Source of the DNA: Aporhodopirellula rubra
GTDB lineage: Bacteria > Planctomycetota > Planctomycetia > Pirellulales > Pirellulaceae
Assembly (NCBI RefSeq): GCF_014192335.1
Contig: NZ_JACHXU010000011.1
Span: forward strand, 218,257 to 282,256
Length of the DNA stretch: 64,000 nucleotides
Reading direction: 5' to 3'
The notes under the pieces are model-generated. The model did no database searches and was not told where the DNA came from. It saw only the letters and a program-made list of their open reading frames with translations. Shown in pieces: positions 35,234 to 44,295 of this stretch; the first letter of the stretch is position 1, and each line of letters opens with the position of its first letter. The position numbers and the translations under genes are program-made.

Positions 35234-35879
35234 TGCATCTCATACGTCAAAGTAGGAACAGAAAAGGCTCACGCGAAAGTTCTGCGCGAAATTGAACCAC
35301 GACCAAGTTCGATCGCTCGCAATATACATCCGCCTCTAGCGCGGGGTGCGCAGAAAGAACGCAAATCATTCGACAGACGAGAAAAAAACTGCCACCTCAG
35401 CGAGACATTTAGTATTTGGCCGTTCGACTATAGAGCGACGCAAAATTTGACAATTGGCGCATGCTCAGTTTTTAGCCCACCTGACACGAACCAACGCCCG
35501 GCAAATTAGTAGGATCCCCTCACTTTTGACTTCGCAAACTCGAACCCGTCCCTCGTCGCAACGAACACCAATTGAAGTGCAACGCGGCAGACGTTTGGGA
35601 AACCGACTACAAACACCGTCTCTCGAGACAACCGAAGCAACCACGCGCCTTGGTCGCCCGTAGCGATTATTGAAGATCTCGCGAGAAATCGATGAAGTGT
35701 TGCACGATTGGGCGTCAATCGACGAAAACCAACAGAACGTGCGTTTCCTAGCCCCGCCAGCCGAAACACACGAACGCGAGCCTCACATTGCGTGCGTGTC
35801 CCCTTTCTCGGGTCGATGTGCTTTCGATCGACAAACCGGTGATCGATTCGGGGAAATCATGCGGTGCCACGCAGAAACC
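35234..35879. other. Intergenic region between uvrB and the sulfatase gene
   Basis: These 646 bases lie upstream of the sulfatase and downstream of uvrB, both on the minus strand. Only short frames without codon character occur. TTGACA appears near 35448 but without a convincing partner element on the same strand. No RNA gene or repeat was recognised. Confidence 0.4.
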
Positions 35880-38006
35880 CTAGCCCCGTTTGGGACGCGG
35901 AATTTTGGCTCGATTCGGGTTGATCCCTTTCTGCTTTTTCCCGGCACGCCGCCCCTGACCGCGTCCACCCGAACTCGGCTTCTCCGCCGGCAATTCAATG
36001 TCCGAAAGTGGTTTTCCGATATTGTCCTTCAATTGAACGACGCGATCGCGAAGACGGGCGGCACGTTCAAATTCCAAATCCTCCGCCGCAGATAGCATCT
36101 CACGCTCGAGTGCTTCAACATATTCCAAAGTGATATAAGTGATTTCACTTTCAGCGGTTGCCTGTCGTTCGGCTTCACGGTGCTTCGCCGCGTCGGATTC
36201 AATTCCCGACCGTATCGTTTTGAAGATGGTCTTGGGAACGATCCCGTGCTCTTCGTTATATTTCTTCTGAATCTCGCGACGGCGCTCGGTCTCATCGATC
36301 GCCAATTGCATGGAATTAGTCATCTTATCAGCATACAAAAACACTCTCGAGTTTGCGTTCCGTGCCGCTCGGCCGATCGTCTGTATCAAGCTCGTTTCGC
36401 TGCGTAAGAAACCTTCTTTGTCGGCATCGAGAATCGCAACCAACGAGACCTCGGGAAGGTCAAGGCCTTCTCGCAACAAGTTGACACCGACGAGGCAATC
36501 GAACTGCCCGGTACGTAGTTCCTGTAACAAATCAACTCGCTCGAACGCATTGAGCTCACTGTGCAACCAACGGCAGCGGACCGCCTGTTCTTGGAAGTAA
36601 TTCGACAAATCTTCCGCAAGCCGTTTGGTTAGCGCGGTCACGAGAACGCGTTCGTTTTTCGCCGCACGCAAACGCACTTCTTCGAGCAGGTGGTTGACTT
36701 GCCCACGCGCCGAGACGACTTCCACGACCGGGTCGAGCAACCCCGTCGGACGGATGATCTGCTCGACGACTTCACCGCCCGTCCGTTCGAGTTCGTAATC
36801 GCTCGGCGTCGCACTGACGAAACAAATCTGTCCCGTGCGTTCTTCCCACTCATCAAACTTCAGCGGGCGGTTATCCAAGGCACTCGGCAAACGGAATCCG
36901 TGCTGCACGAGCGTCATCTTTCGGCTGCGGTCGCCCGCGTACATCGCGCGAACCTGGGGCACGGTCACGTGTGACTCGTCGACGAACGTCACCATGTCTT
37001 TTGGAAAGAACTCATACAGAGTATCGGGAGTCGCCCCCGGCGGTTTGCCCGAGAGCGGCCGCGAATAATTCTCGATGCCCGGGCAATGCCCAACTTCAGC
37101 CAGCATTTCCAAATCAAACTTCGTCCTCGCCGAAAGACGCTGCGCCTCGAGCAACTTACCTTGCCCCTGGAAGACCTCGAGTTGTTCGGCGAGTTCCGCG
37201 CGGAGCGATTTCAGTGCCGCCTGGATACGATCCTCGGGCATCACGAAGTGTTTCGCCGGATAAATATAGAGGTCATCGACGGTCTTGATGGTTTCGCCCG
37301 TCAACGGTTTGATCAACGAAATGCGTTCGATCTCGTCGCCCCACATCTCAACACGAAACGCGAACTCTTCATACGTCGGCCAAATCTCGATCGAATCGCC
37401 TCGGACGCGAAACTTGCCACGCTCGAACGCAAAATCATTGCGGTCATACTGAACGTCAACCAACTTCAATAACAAGTGATCGCGTCGAGTCGTCTCGCCT
37501 CGATGGATATCGATCACGAGCTCTTTGTAATCCTTCGGCGAACCGAGCCCGTAGATGCTGCTGACCGACGCGACGATCACCACATCGCGGCGGCTGACGA
37601 GAGAACTCGTCGTGGCCAATCGCAGCCGATCGATCTCTTCATTGATCGACGAATCCTTCTCGATATAAACGTCTCGCTGCGGGATGTAAGCCTCGGGTTG
37701 ATAGTAGTCGTAGTAACTAACGAAATAGTGCACCGCGTTGTTGGGAAAGAATTCTTTGAACTCCCCATACAACTGGGCCGCGAGCGTTTTGTTGTGACTG
37801 AGGATCAACGCGGGACGGCCGAGATTCGCGATCACGTTCGCCATCGTGTATGTCTTCCCCGTTCCCGTCGCACCCAACAGAGTTTGCGAGGTCTTGCCCG
37901 CGAGGAAGCCCGCGGTCAGTTTCTCGATCGCGGCGGGCTGATCACCCGATGGTGAGAAGGGCTGATTGAGATCGAATTTTGCGGCGGGAAGAGTAGGCAT
38001 GTTCAT
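35880..38006 (-). CDS. uvrB: Excinuclease ABC subunit B
   Basis: UvrB is the damage-verifying helicase-like subunit of nucleotide excision repair. The Q-like [18 protein letters not shown] motif, Walker [17 protein letters not shown], the beta-hairpin region [20 protein letters not shown], helicase motif [11 protein letters not shown], motif [23 protein letters not shown] and QTIGRAARN are all present. The C-terminal UVR motif ([20 protein letters not shown]) for UvrC contact is intact and is followed by a basic tail. I prefer ATG 38006 or 38000 to the upstream frame start at 38072, since the family starts close to this point. The epimerase gene lies 72 bases upstream on the same strand. Confidence 0.96.
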   Translation of the reverse strand: MNMPTLPAAKFDLNQPFSPSGDQPAAIEKLTAGFLAGKTSQTLLGATGTGKTYTMANVIANLGRPALILSHNKTLAAQLYGEFKEFFPNNAVHYFVSYYDYYQPEAYIPQRDVYIEKDSSINEEIDRLRLATTSSLVSRRDVVIVASVSSIYGLGSPKDYKELVIDIHRGETTRRDHLLLKLVDVQYDRNDFAFERGKFRVRGDSIEIWPTYEEFAFRVEMWGDEIERISLIKPLTGETIKTVDDLYIYPAKHFVMPEDRIQAALKSLRAELAEQLEVFQGQGKLLEAQRLSARTKFDLEMLAEVGHCPGIENYSRPLSGKPPGATPDTLYEFFPKDMVTFVDESHVTVPQVRAMYAGDRSRKMTLVQHGFRLPSALDNRPLKFDEWEERTGQICFVSATPSDYELERTGGEVVEQIIRPTGLLDPVVEVVSARGQVNHLLEEVRLRAAKNERVLVTALTKRLAEDLSNYFQEQAVRCRWLHSELNAFERVDLLQELRTGQFDCLVGVNLLREGLDLPEVSLVAILDADKEGFLRSETSLIQTIGRAARNANSRVFLYADKMTNSMQLAIDETERRREIQKKYNEEHGIVPKTIFKTIRSGIESDAAKHREAERQATAESEITYITLEYVEALEREMLSAAEDLEFERAARLRDRVVQLKDNIGKPLSDIELPAEKPSSGGRGQGRRAGKKQKGINPNRAKIPRPKRG

Positions 38007-38078
38007 GTCGGTAATTCTAACGGCAGTCAAATTTTCGTGGAACGCGGCGAGAGACGACTCGCGTGATCGCATCGCGGA

Positions 38079-39038
38079 TCAAAGGATGTCGCGAAGCCCT
38101 TCGACGTAACTGGGGTATCGCAACTTCGGAAGCAAATCACGTTTGAGTCGCCGGTTCCAAATTCGCTTGTCCGTTTCACTTCGGAAACGCACCCCTGAAT
38201 TCTCGCCCGGCTCAACGAACACGGGATCCGCCGCACCGGTCTGGCGAGCGATCTCTTCGTAGAATTGCCGGCGAACGACCGGCCCGTCATCGCTGACCAC
38301 GTACAACCGCTCACGCTCAGAGCAATCGCGATTCCGTGGCGGTGAATCGGCAGACGCATTCTCCGGCATCGTCTTCCCCCGTCTCGTCCACGAGAATGCG
38401 GAGATGACGGCCGATGCCGCGTCATCGACGTGAATCAGATTCAAATGACCTTCCGGCGGCGACGCGATCGGACGTCCCGCACGAACGTCGGCGGCTCGGG
38501 GCACCCGTCCAGGTCCGTAGATCCCCGACAAACGCAAAATCGTCCACGGCGAATGCCCCAAACAACCCCGCATTTTTGACTCCGCCTGCAAGTGAGCCCG
38601 ACCACCGTCGCGATTAGGATGCGTGGGCGACCGCTCGTCCACCCACATTCCACCGGTTTGGTGATACACCCCCGTGGTGCTGATATAGCAAACGTCCGGC
38701 GAGTGCCCACTCGCGTGACCAGGCACCGCACGAATCGCCCCTAATAATCGGGATAACCCGTCGACTTGCGAAGCAAACCGATCCACCGAGCTGTTTCGAT
38801 CGTAGCTGACGGAGATCAACACGCGATTAATCGCGTGACTCTCAATCACTTGCGAAATCGTCGAAAGGTCTCGCGAATCGTTCCAATCGAAGCGAACCGG
38901 TTCGAATCCTTCGTCCGCAATCGATGACAATCGCCTGCGGCTGGTGGCGGCGACGGACCAACCTGCCGCTCGTGCCTGCCGTCCGACCCGAACGCCGAGG
39001 TACCCGCAACCAATAATCAGCAAACGCGGCGGATCCAT
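38079..39038 (-). CDS. SDR-family NAD-dependent epimerase/reductase (YeeZ-like)
   Basis: The 319-residue product begins with the Rossmann motif LLIIGCGYLGVRVGRQARAAG, of which the GCGYLG form is typical of YeeZ-like extended SDRs. It has YISTTGVYHQTGGMWVDE with the catalytic Tyr in the STTGVY context, and WTILRLSGIYGPGRVP with LNLIHVDDAASAVISA later. The usual YxxxK is replaced, as is common in this group. The open frame runs much further upstream (to 39491), but that part looks random, so ATG 39038 is chosen; a GTG at 39098 is an alternative. The substrate is unknown. Confidence 0.8.
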   Translation of the reverse strand: MDPPRLLIIGCGYLGVRVGRQARAAGWSVAATSRRRLSSIADEGFEPVRFDWNDSRDLSTISQVIESHAINRVLISVSYDRNSSVDRFASQVDGLSRLLGAIRAVPGHASGHSPDVCYISTTGVYHQTGGMWVDERSPTHPNRDGGRAHLQAESKMRGCLGHSPWTILRLSGIYGPGRVPRAADVRAGRPIASPPEGHLNLIHVDDAASAVISAFSWTRRGKTMPENASADSPPRNRDCSERERLYVVSDDGPVVRRQFYEEIARQTGAADPVFVEPGENSGVRFRSETDKRIWNRRLKRDLLPKLRYPSYVEGLRDIL

Positions 39039-39336
39039 CGAATCAGGGTGCGTCGCGGCGAGATCATCGGGGCGGTCGGGCACAGTTTTTTCGGTCACGA
39101 TTGTTTGGCGTCGGCGAGAGAGGCGAATGGAAGAGGCATCACAGCGTAGCCGAGTCTTCGGGATGCGCGGATGGCAGCGGCCTACACTGCACGTGAGAAC
39201 CAACGCGGCGGTGGGAATTGAGCAAAAAGGTGGGCGATTTCGGGCCAACAGGGTACAATAGGACGCAGCCCAGAGAGGGGACTTCTGGTAAGGTTTATCG
39301 GAGCGATGACATTCACGAATACGAAGGGCACCTAGT

Positions 39337-40710
39337 TTGATTTTGGATTCTTCGCCCGAGCCAATCCGGCCGGTAGAGGCCGTCGCGATCGAGCACACCG
39401 CATCCAAACGCGGGCACCGTGGCGGTCCCCTGCGCGTCGCAATCGTGGTGTGCTGTGCCGCGTCGATCAGTTGGCTGCATTCGCCGACCATCTCGTTCGC
39501 ACAAACACAGTTTTTTCAAAACGGCCAACCGCTCCCCGGCGGAACGGTCGTTCCCGGGACCGTTCTTCCCGGCGAAGTGCTGCCCGGCGATGTCGTTCGC
39601 GGCAACGTGCGTGGCAACATCATTCAAGGGAACGTGATCCAGGGTGACGTGATTCAAGGCACGGTCACCCCGGGAAGCAGCAGTTCCGAGCGTGTCGCCA
39701 GCCCCATGGCGAGCACCGCGGAGGAACGCGACGCGTCCAACGCACCCGGGTTTCGGCCCAAGGGAGACACCTGGGTAAAACCGCCTGACGCCTTGGTCGA
39801 ACTGCTCGATCAGGGAGGCGTTCCCGACTCTCTTGAGACAATGCGTCTTCTCCAACGGCAACAACAACTCGTCGCCGCTCGAGCCGCCGAATGTACCGTC
39901 AGTGTTCAGATCGGCCCGGCTCAGGGATGTGGCGTCATCATCACTGAGTCCGGCTACGTCCTCACCGCCGCTCATGTCGCGATGCGTCCCGGCAAAAACG
40001 CCGTGCTCACGCTCGCCGATGGTCGCACCGTGACAGCAACGACACGCGGGATGAACCGCCACGTTGATGCCGGTTTGATGAAAATCAATGACGGTCAAAA
40101 CGGTGGCAAACCGTGGCCCTTCGCATCTCCGGGCACCAGCGAAAATCTTCGCAGCGGAATGTGGTGCATTGCGACCGGACACCCCGGCGGCTACGACCGC
40201 GAACGTGGCATGGTCACTCGCGTCGGCCGGATCCTCGATGTTCGTGAAGATTCTCTGGTCACCGATTGTGCGTTAATCGGCGGTGACTCCGGCGGCCCAC
40301 TCTTCGATCTGTCGGGACGTTTGATCGCGGTCCACAGTAGGATCGGCAACGAGGTCACGGACAACCTGCATGTGCCCGTTGATCATTACCGTGACTCTTG
40401 GGATAGAATGAACCAAGGTGAATCGTGGGGCTATCTCCCTGGATTCAAACCGGTGCTCGGCGTGCGTGGCAACGCCTCCGATCCCGAAGCCAATGTAAAA
40501 GTAATCAACCCGGGGTCGCCTGCCGATGAAGCCGGCATCGAATCGGGAGACGTGGTCGAGCGGTTCGGTGACGTGCAAATCACAGATTTTGAATCGCTCA
40601 AAGCTGCGGTGTCCGACACGATGCCCGGCGAACGCGTCAAAGTATGGGTTCGACGGGAAGGGCGTTTGATCCAAGTCGTTGTAGAAATCGGTAGAGCCAA
40701 TGACCAATAA
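39337..40710 (+). CDS. HtrA/DegP-like trypsin-fold protease with PDZ domain and pentad repeats
   Basis: The 457-residue protein starts at TTG; no ATG is available in frame before the signal-like segment LRVAIVVCCAASISWLHSPT. Residues 67-113 are pentads of the form xxG[NDTE]V (for example IQGNV, IQGDV, IQGTV). The protease domain has the full triad: His213 in GYVLTAAHV, Asp244 in NRHVDAGLMKI and Ser318 in GGDSGGPLF. A PDZ domain (about 374-452) has the VKVINPGSPADEAGIESGD loop. It probably degrades or guards proteins in the periplasm. Its last 11 bases overlap the start of the next gene. Confidence 0.85.
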   Translation: MILDSSPEPIRPVEAVAIEHTASKRGHRGGPLRVAIVVCCAASISWLHSPTISFAQTQFFQNGQPLPGGTVVPGTVLPGEVLPGDVVRGNVRGNIIQGNVIQGDVIQGTVTPGSSSSERVASPMASTAEERDASNAPGFRPKGDTWVKPPDALVELLDQGGVPDSLETMRLLQRQQQLVAARAAECTVSVQIGPAQGCGVIITESGYVLTAAHVAMRPGKNAVLTLADGRTVTATTRGMNRHVDAGLMKINDGQNGGKPWPFASPGTSENLRSGMWCIATGHPGGYDRERGMVTRVGRILDVREDSLVTDCALIGGDSGGPLFDLSGRLIAVHSRIGNEVTDNLHVPVDHYRDSWDRMNQGESWGYLPGFKPVLGVRGNASDPEANVKVINPGSPADEAGIESGDVVERFGDVQITDFESLKAAVSDTMPGERVKVWVRREGRLIQVVVEIGRANDQ

Positions 40711-40734
40711 CAATTTCCCGATGACCAATAACAA
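40700..40734 (+). repeat. 14-bp direct repeat carrying two alternative start codons
   Basis: ATGACCAATAACAA occurs at 40700-40713 and 40721-40734. Each copy gives an in-frame ATG for the second protease-like gene (MTNNNFP then MTNNKF), and the first copy also provides the TAA stop of the preceding gene. Translation may start at either; the second gives a shorter, more usual signal peptide. Confidence 0.8.
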
Positions 40735-41845
40735 ATTCGTCGTCCTGCTCTGTCTAGTCGCCTCGGTATGGCTGGCGCCGAACATCGCGTCGGCACAAGA
40801 CCTCGGCGAAACGCCCGAGTGGTTGCAACACCAGCGGTTGGTCGACCGAGCCATGCACCGCCGTGATTCGATCGTGCATCGCCGCGACTCCAGCGAAATG
40901 ATGCGATTGGTGCACCCGATCGCCGCATCGATCGAAGGCAGCATCGTCGAAGTCATCAACAGTGGCCGTCCTGTCGCGTTGGGAACCGTCGTCCAACGAC
41001 AAGACGGCACGTCGAAGGCTCCCGCAACTGTCAATTCGTCGGATCAAATCGACACTTACATTTTGACCAAACGCAGCGAATTGTCGGGCGACCCGATCCG
41101 TGTTCGCCTCGCCGATGGCCGACTGCTGCCCGCTCGCGTTGCCGCCGTACGACGTGCCAGTGACCTCGCGTTGCTGGTCGTGCAAGCGGACGCAAACACC
41201 GTGCGAGACGCACTCAAACCGGTCACCTTCCAACGTTTCGTCCCCATGATCGGGAGCTTCCTGATTAGCCCCGACCGGTCCGCTCGCGTGATCGGACTCG
41301 GCGTCGTTGGCGCGTCACCGCGAAAGGTCGCACACAAGGGACGACTGGGAATCGAGCTGCAACGGATCGAAGAAATCGGCGCTCGCGTTCGTAACATCAT
41401 CCCAAACAGCGGTGCCGATGAAGCCGGACTCGAACGTGGCGACCGAATCATCGCGATCGATGGACGCACGCAGAGCAACGTCGACAAAGTCGTCTCGACT
41501 CTCAACAGCATGTTCCCCGGCGAGGTCGTTCAACTCACGATCGAACGGGATGGCAGCACCGTCGACATCCCGGCCCGCTTGAGCGAGTACGCCGTGATGC
41601 AGGAGTCCGAGAACGATGCCCGCGTAAACGGCGCCCGAAACGTTCGACTGTCAGGATTCGAACAGGCGATCCAACACGACACGGTGCTGAACCCGGAACA
41701 GTGCGGTGGGCCGATTCTGGACTCGGAAGGTCGCGTGATCGGAATCAACATCGCCCGCGCCGGACGCGTTGTCAGTTACGCGTTGACGGCTTCGCTCGTC
41801 TCCTCGGAAGTCTCCAGCATGATCGCTGAAGCGGGCGGTAAATAA
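40700..41845 (+). CDS. HtrA-like pseudoprotease interrupted by a PDZ domain
   Basis: The 381-residue protein (start 40700 or 40721) has a signal peptide (FVVLLCLVASVWLAPNIASA). Its trypsin-like fold is recognisable, but the catalytic His position reads ILTKRSEL (about 121-128), so His is lost. The Asp region RRASDLALLVV (Asp155) is kept. The nucleophile box is NPEQCGGPILDSEGRVIGIN, with Cys335 where Ser is expected. A PDZ domain (216-295; VRNIIPNSGADEAGLERGDR) lies between the Asp and the nucleophile box rather than after it. It is probably inactive and may bind substrates for the upstream protease, with whose gene it overlaps by 11 bases. Confidence 0.78.
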   Translation: MTNNNFPMTNNKFVVLLCLVASVWLAPNIASAQDLGETPEWLQHQRLVDRAMHRRDSIVHRRDSSEMMRLVHPIAASIEGSIVEVINSGRPVALGTVVQRQDGTSKAPATVNSSDQIDTYILTKRSELSGDPIRVRLADGRLLPARVAAVRRASDLALLVVQADANTVRDALKPVTFQRFVPMIGSFLISPDRSARVIGLGVVGASPRKVAHKGRLGIELQRIEEIGARVRNIIPNSGADEAGLERGDRIIAIDGRTQSNVDKVVSTLNSMFPGEVVQLTIERDGSTVDIPARLSEYAVMQESENDARVNGARNVRLSGFEQAIQHDTVLNPEQCGGPILDSEGRVIGINIARAGRVVSYALTASLVSSEVSSMIAEAGGK

Positions 41846-41848
41846 CAC

Positions 41849-44161
41849 TTGGCTGTTCCTTTCTCTGTCCGCTGCGTCAGTTGCCATTGTCGTTTGAAGG
41901 TAACCGACGAAGCGCTCGTTGGCACGATCGTCGCCTGCCCGCGATGCGGATCGATGGTGCAAATCGCTGAACCGGAGACACCACCCGCCGATGCGCCGCC
42001 CCCGGCGGCAAACACCCCATCCCCTCCGAACCCGACAGCGCCGAACCCGGCTTCCAAATCGCCAACCTCTCAAACGCCGACTCCGGGTACGCCATCTCCC
42101 AGTTCACCGGGAGCACAGAGTCCAACACCACAGCGATCTTCGCCCGAAACACCCACCCGCCGCGTTCCCGCCAATCCGCCGCCGGCATCGCAACCACCGA
42201 TGGTCGTCGGGAACGAAAACGTCGACAGCGAAGAGATGACACAGTCGGACGTGTTTGGCGACGCATCAAACCTAGGGCACGTTCCTCCCGACCACGACAC
42301 GCTGCAAGAAGCATTCGCGAGCCCGCATGATGCACCGCCCGTCGAATCGGGCTTCGCAGGGCACCGGGAATCGTCTGCCAAGACTCCGCACGCTTCCGAC
42401 GCAGACGACACGGACTGGGAATCCGCCGGCAATTGGTCGAGCGAGCCGAGCCAGCGACGTAAAAAACAACTCCTCATCGGCGTCGCCGCCCTGGGCAGCC
42501 TCCTGGTTCTGGGTATCCTCGCCGCATGGATGTTCGGCGATTCATCAACGCCTGAACCTGTCGCGATGCAGCCCACCGCAACAACCGACGAAGACGCCAA
42601 CATCGACGATCCACAACGCACGACCGAGGATGGCGAGACCGAACCCTCGACAGTCGCGACCAACCCAAATGACTCCGTCGCGAATGACAACACGCTGCCG
42701 ATCGATAACGCGCTATCGGACCGCGGAAATCCGAACGCACAACTCGATGAGTCCCCCAACGCCGACAACACCGATCCGACCACCACTGAAGATCCCCCGA
42801 CATCGATGCAGCCCAACCTTGGCGGCCCGATTCCAAACGATCTGATTCCCGCCGACATCCTCGGTGGAAACGGCCCCGTCGTTCCTCCACCGGCGGATCA
42901 AAACAAAAACGCGGACGCCGACAACGTCGACAGCAACGATCCGCTGATGGAGATGCCCGCCGGACTCGAGGTTTTCACTCAACTGCTCGATCTGCCGGGT
43001 GCCGCCCCCGACGCCCCGCCGACCACGCCGCAGGATGCACCCGCCGAAGAACTGATGATCGAATCGGCCGCCGACGCGATGCTCGACCCGATGCTTCTCG
43101 CGACGCCGCCGCCCGAAGTGAACATCGACAACGCGTTGAAGTTTCGCGTCGCGATCCAAACCGAAGGCTACCCACTGTCGGACTTCATCCTCGTCTGCAG
43201 CGAACTGACTCAAGTTCCCATTCAAATCGATTGGGTCACACTCGACCTCGCTGACATTTCCGTCGCCCAATTGGTACGAGATGACAAGCCGGGATGGAAA
43301 CCGATCGGTGACCTGATGAATGCCGTCGCGCAGCACCTCGGGCTGACATTCGAAAAGGAACCCACGCGTTTGTTCCTGACAATCAGCGAAGCGGCCATGA
43401 AACAGCATCTCAGTGATGCGATCTCAGTCGATGACTTCGGCGATGAGAAGGACTCCGCACAAAAGTGGATCGACCAGTTCGTCGAATCAACCGAATGGGA
43501 AGAACGCGAACGAATCGGTCTACGGGCCCTCGTCACCGACTGCCTCCGTGATGCCCGCGGCATGCCAACAAAACTGAGTGCAAACGCACGATCGCATTGG
43601 TCCGCTCGCGCCGAATGCTTAGACCAGCCGATCCCGTCTGGCCCGGTGGTTCGCCGTAACGATGAACCAGACGTGTTTTCCGATCACTGGCCGCTGCTCG
43701 CAGGCGGCGAGTCGGGACCTCAACTCGATACCGCGATTGCACTGGCGGGACTCCTTCGCCACACCGCTCGCGTCAACCAAGCAGCCTGTTTGGTCAATTG
43801 GGACGACGCACGCCAACGTCGATTGTCCCCCGGCCAACTCGTCCTTCCCTACGCGAACCAACCCGCCGGCGCGATGCTCGCGAAATCCCTGGCGCCGATG
43901 GGTTTGCAAACCCGCGTTGCCGACGAAAAACACTGGTGGGTCGGAACCGAAGCAACCTATGACCGAATGCCGTTGTTGATCATCGGCGATGAACTCGGTC
44001 CGCGCCGCGACGAAATTATCGCCCGGATCAACGAAGCCGCCGTTCGCGCCGACACACTCATCCTGGTCAAGCACGATCCTGTTTCGGATCGCTACCTCGG
44101 ACTTGTGCCGCGTTTCCTCTACCGGCAACTGCCCGCGATCCTAAAACCGTTCGCAAACTAG
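41849..44161 (+). CDS. Zinc-ribbon, Pro-rich, single-span membrane protein of unknown function
   Basis: The 770-residue protein starts at TTG, 3 bases after the pseudoprotease stop; an in-frame TAA at 41843 excludes an earlier start. An N-terminal zinc ribbon (Cys9-x2-Cys12 and Cys30-x2-Cys33) would lie in the cytoplasm. A Pro/Thr/Ser-rich linker (45-200) and one membrane helix (207-229) follow. The external part has an acidic Asn/Asp/Thr-rich stretch and, from about residue 425, a segment (IQTEGYPLSDFILVCSELTQ onward to ISEA) that resembles the short STN-like domain of secretins. Its place in a coupled trio suggests a role with the two protease-like proteins. Confidence 0.72.
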   Translation: MAVPFSVRCVSCHCRLKVTDEALVGTIVACPRCGSMVQIAEPETPPADAPPPAANTPSPPNPTAPNPASKSPTSQTPTPGTPSPSSPGAQSPTPQRSSPETPTRRVPANPPPASQPPMVVGNENVDSEEMTQSDVFGDASNLGHVPPDHDTLQEAFASPHDAPPVESGFAGHRESSAKTPHASDADDTDWESAGNWSSEPSQRRKKQLLIGVAALGSLLVLGILAAWMFGDSSTPEPVAMQPTATTDEDANIDDPQRTTEDGETEPSTVATNPNDSVANDNTLPIDNALSDRGNPNAQLDESPNADNTDPTTTEDPPTSMQPNLGGPIPNDLIPADILGGNGPVVPPPADQNKNADADNVDSNDPLMEMPAGLEVFTQLLDLPGAAPDAPPTTPQDAPAEELMIESAADAMLDPMLLATPPPEVNIDNALKFRVAIQTEGYPLSDFILVCSELTQVPIQIDWVTLDLADISVAQLVRDDKPGWKPIGDLMNAVAQHLGLTFEKEPTRLFLTISEAAMKQHLSDAISVDDFGDEKDSAQKWIDQFVESTEWEERERIGLRALVTDCLRDARGMPTKLSANARSHWSARAECLDQPIPSGPVVRRNDEPDVFSDHWPLLAGGESGPQLDTAIALAGLLRHTARVNQAACLVNWDDARQRRLSPGQLVLPYANQPAGAMLAKSLAPMGLQTRVADEKHWWVGTEATYDRMPLLIIGDELGPRRDEIIARINEAAVRADTLILVKHDPVSDRYLGLVPRFLYRQLPAILKPFAN

Positions 44162-44185
44162 CTGACCAGCGACTCCCGCCACGGA

Positions 44186-44259
44186 TCTCGGTCTCGCCGA
44201 GACTTAGCCCGAGCCGGAACCTGAGTCTGAGCCCGAGTCTGGAGCACTAGCCCTAGTGC
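44186..44259. terminator. Two palindromes between convergent genes
   Basis: TCTCGG (44186-44191) pairs with CCGAGA (44197-44202), and GCACTAG (44244-44250) pairs with CTAGTGC (44253-44259). Between them runs an imperfect GAGTCTGAGCC-type direct repeat. All lie in the 134-base gap between the convergent zinc-ribbon and hisS genes, where termination from both sides is expected. Confidence 0.4.
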
Positions 44260-44295
44260 GACGAGCAACTCACGCGTCCTCAGATCGCGCCGCCC

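Noticed and set aside
35670..36095. Forward frame in the gap before uvrB
   Set aside because: Most of it is antisense to uvrB and the remainder has no coding character.
13929..38006. A linked uvrA-uvrB repair operon
   Set aside because: The two genes are 19 kb apart with many unrelated genes on both strands between them, so no joint transcription is possible.
38880..38920. tRNA T-loop-like GGTTCGAATCC
   Set aside because: It lies inside the epimerase gene on the opposite strand and has no flanking acceptor or anticodon stems.
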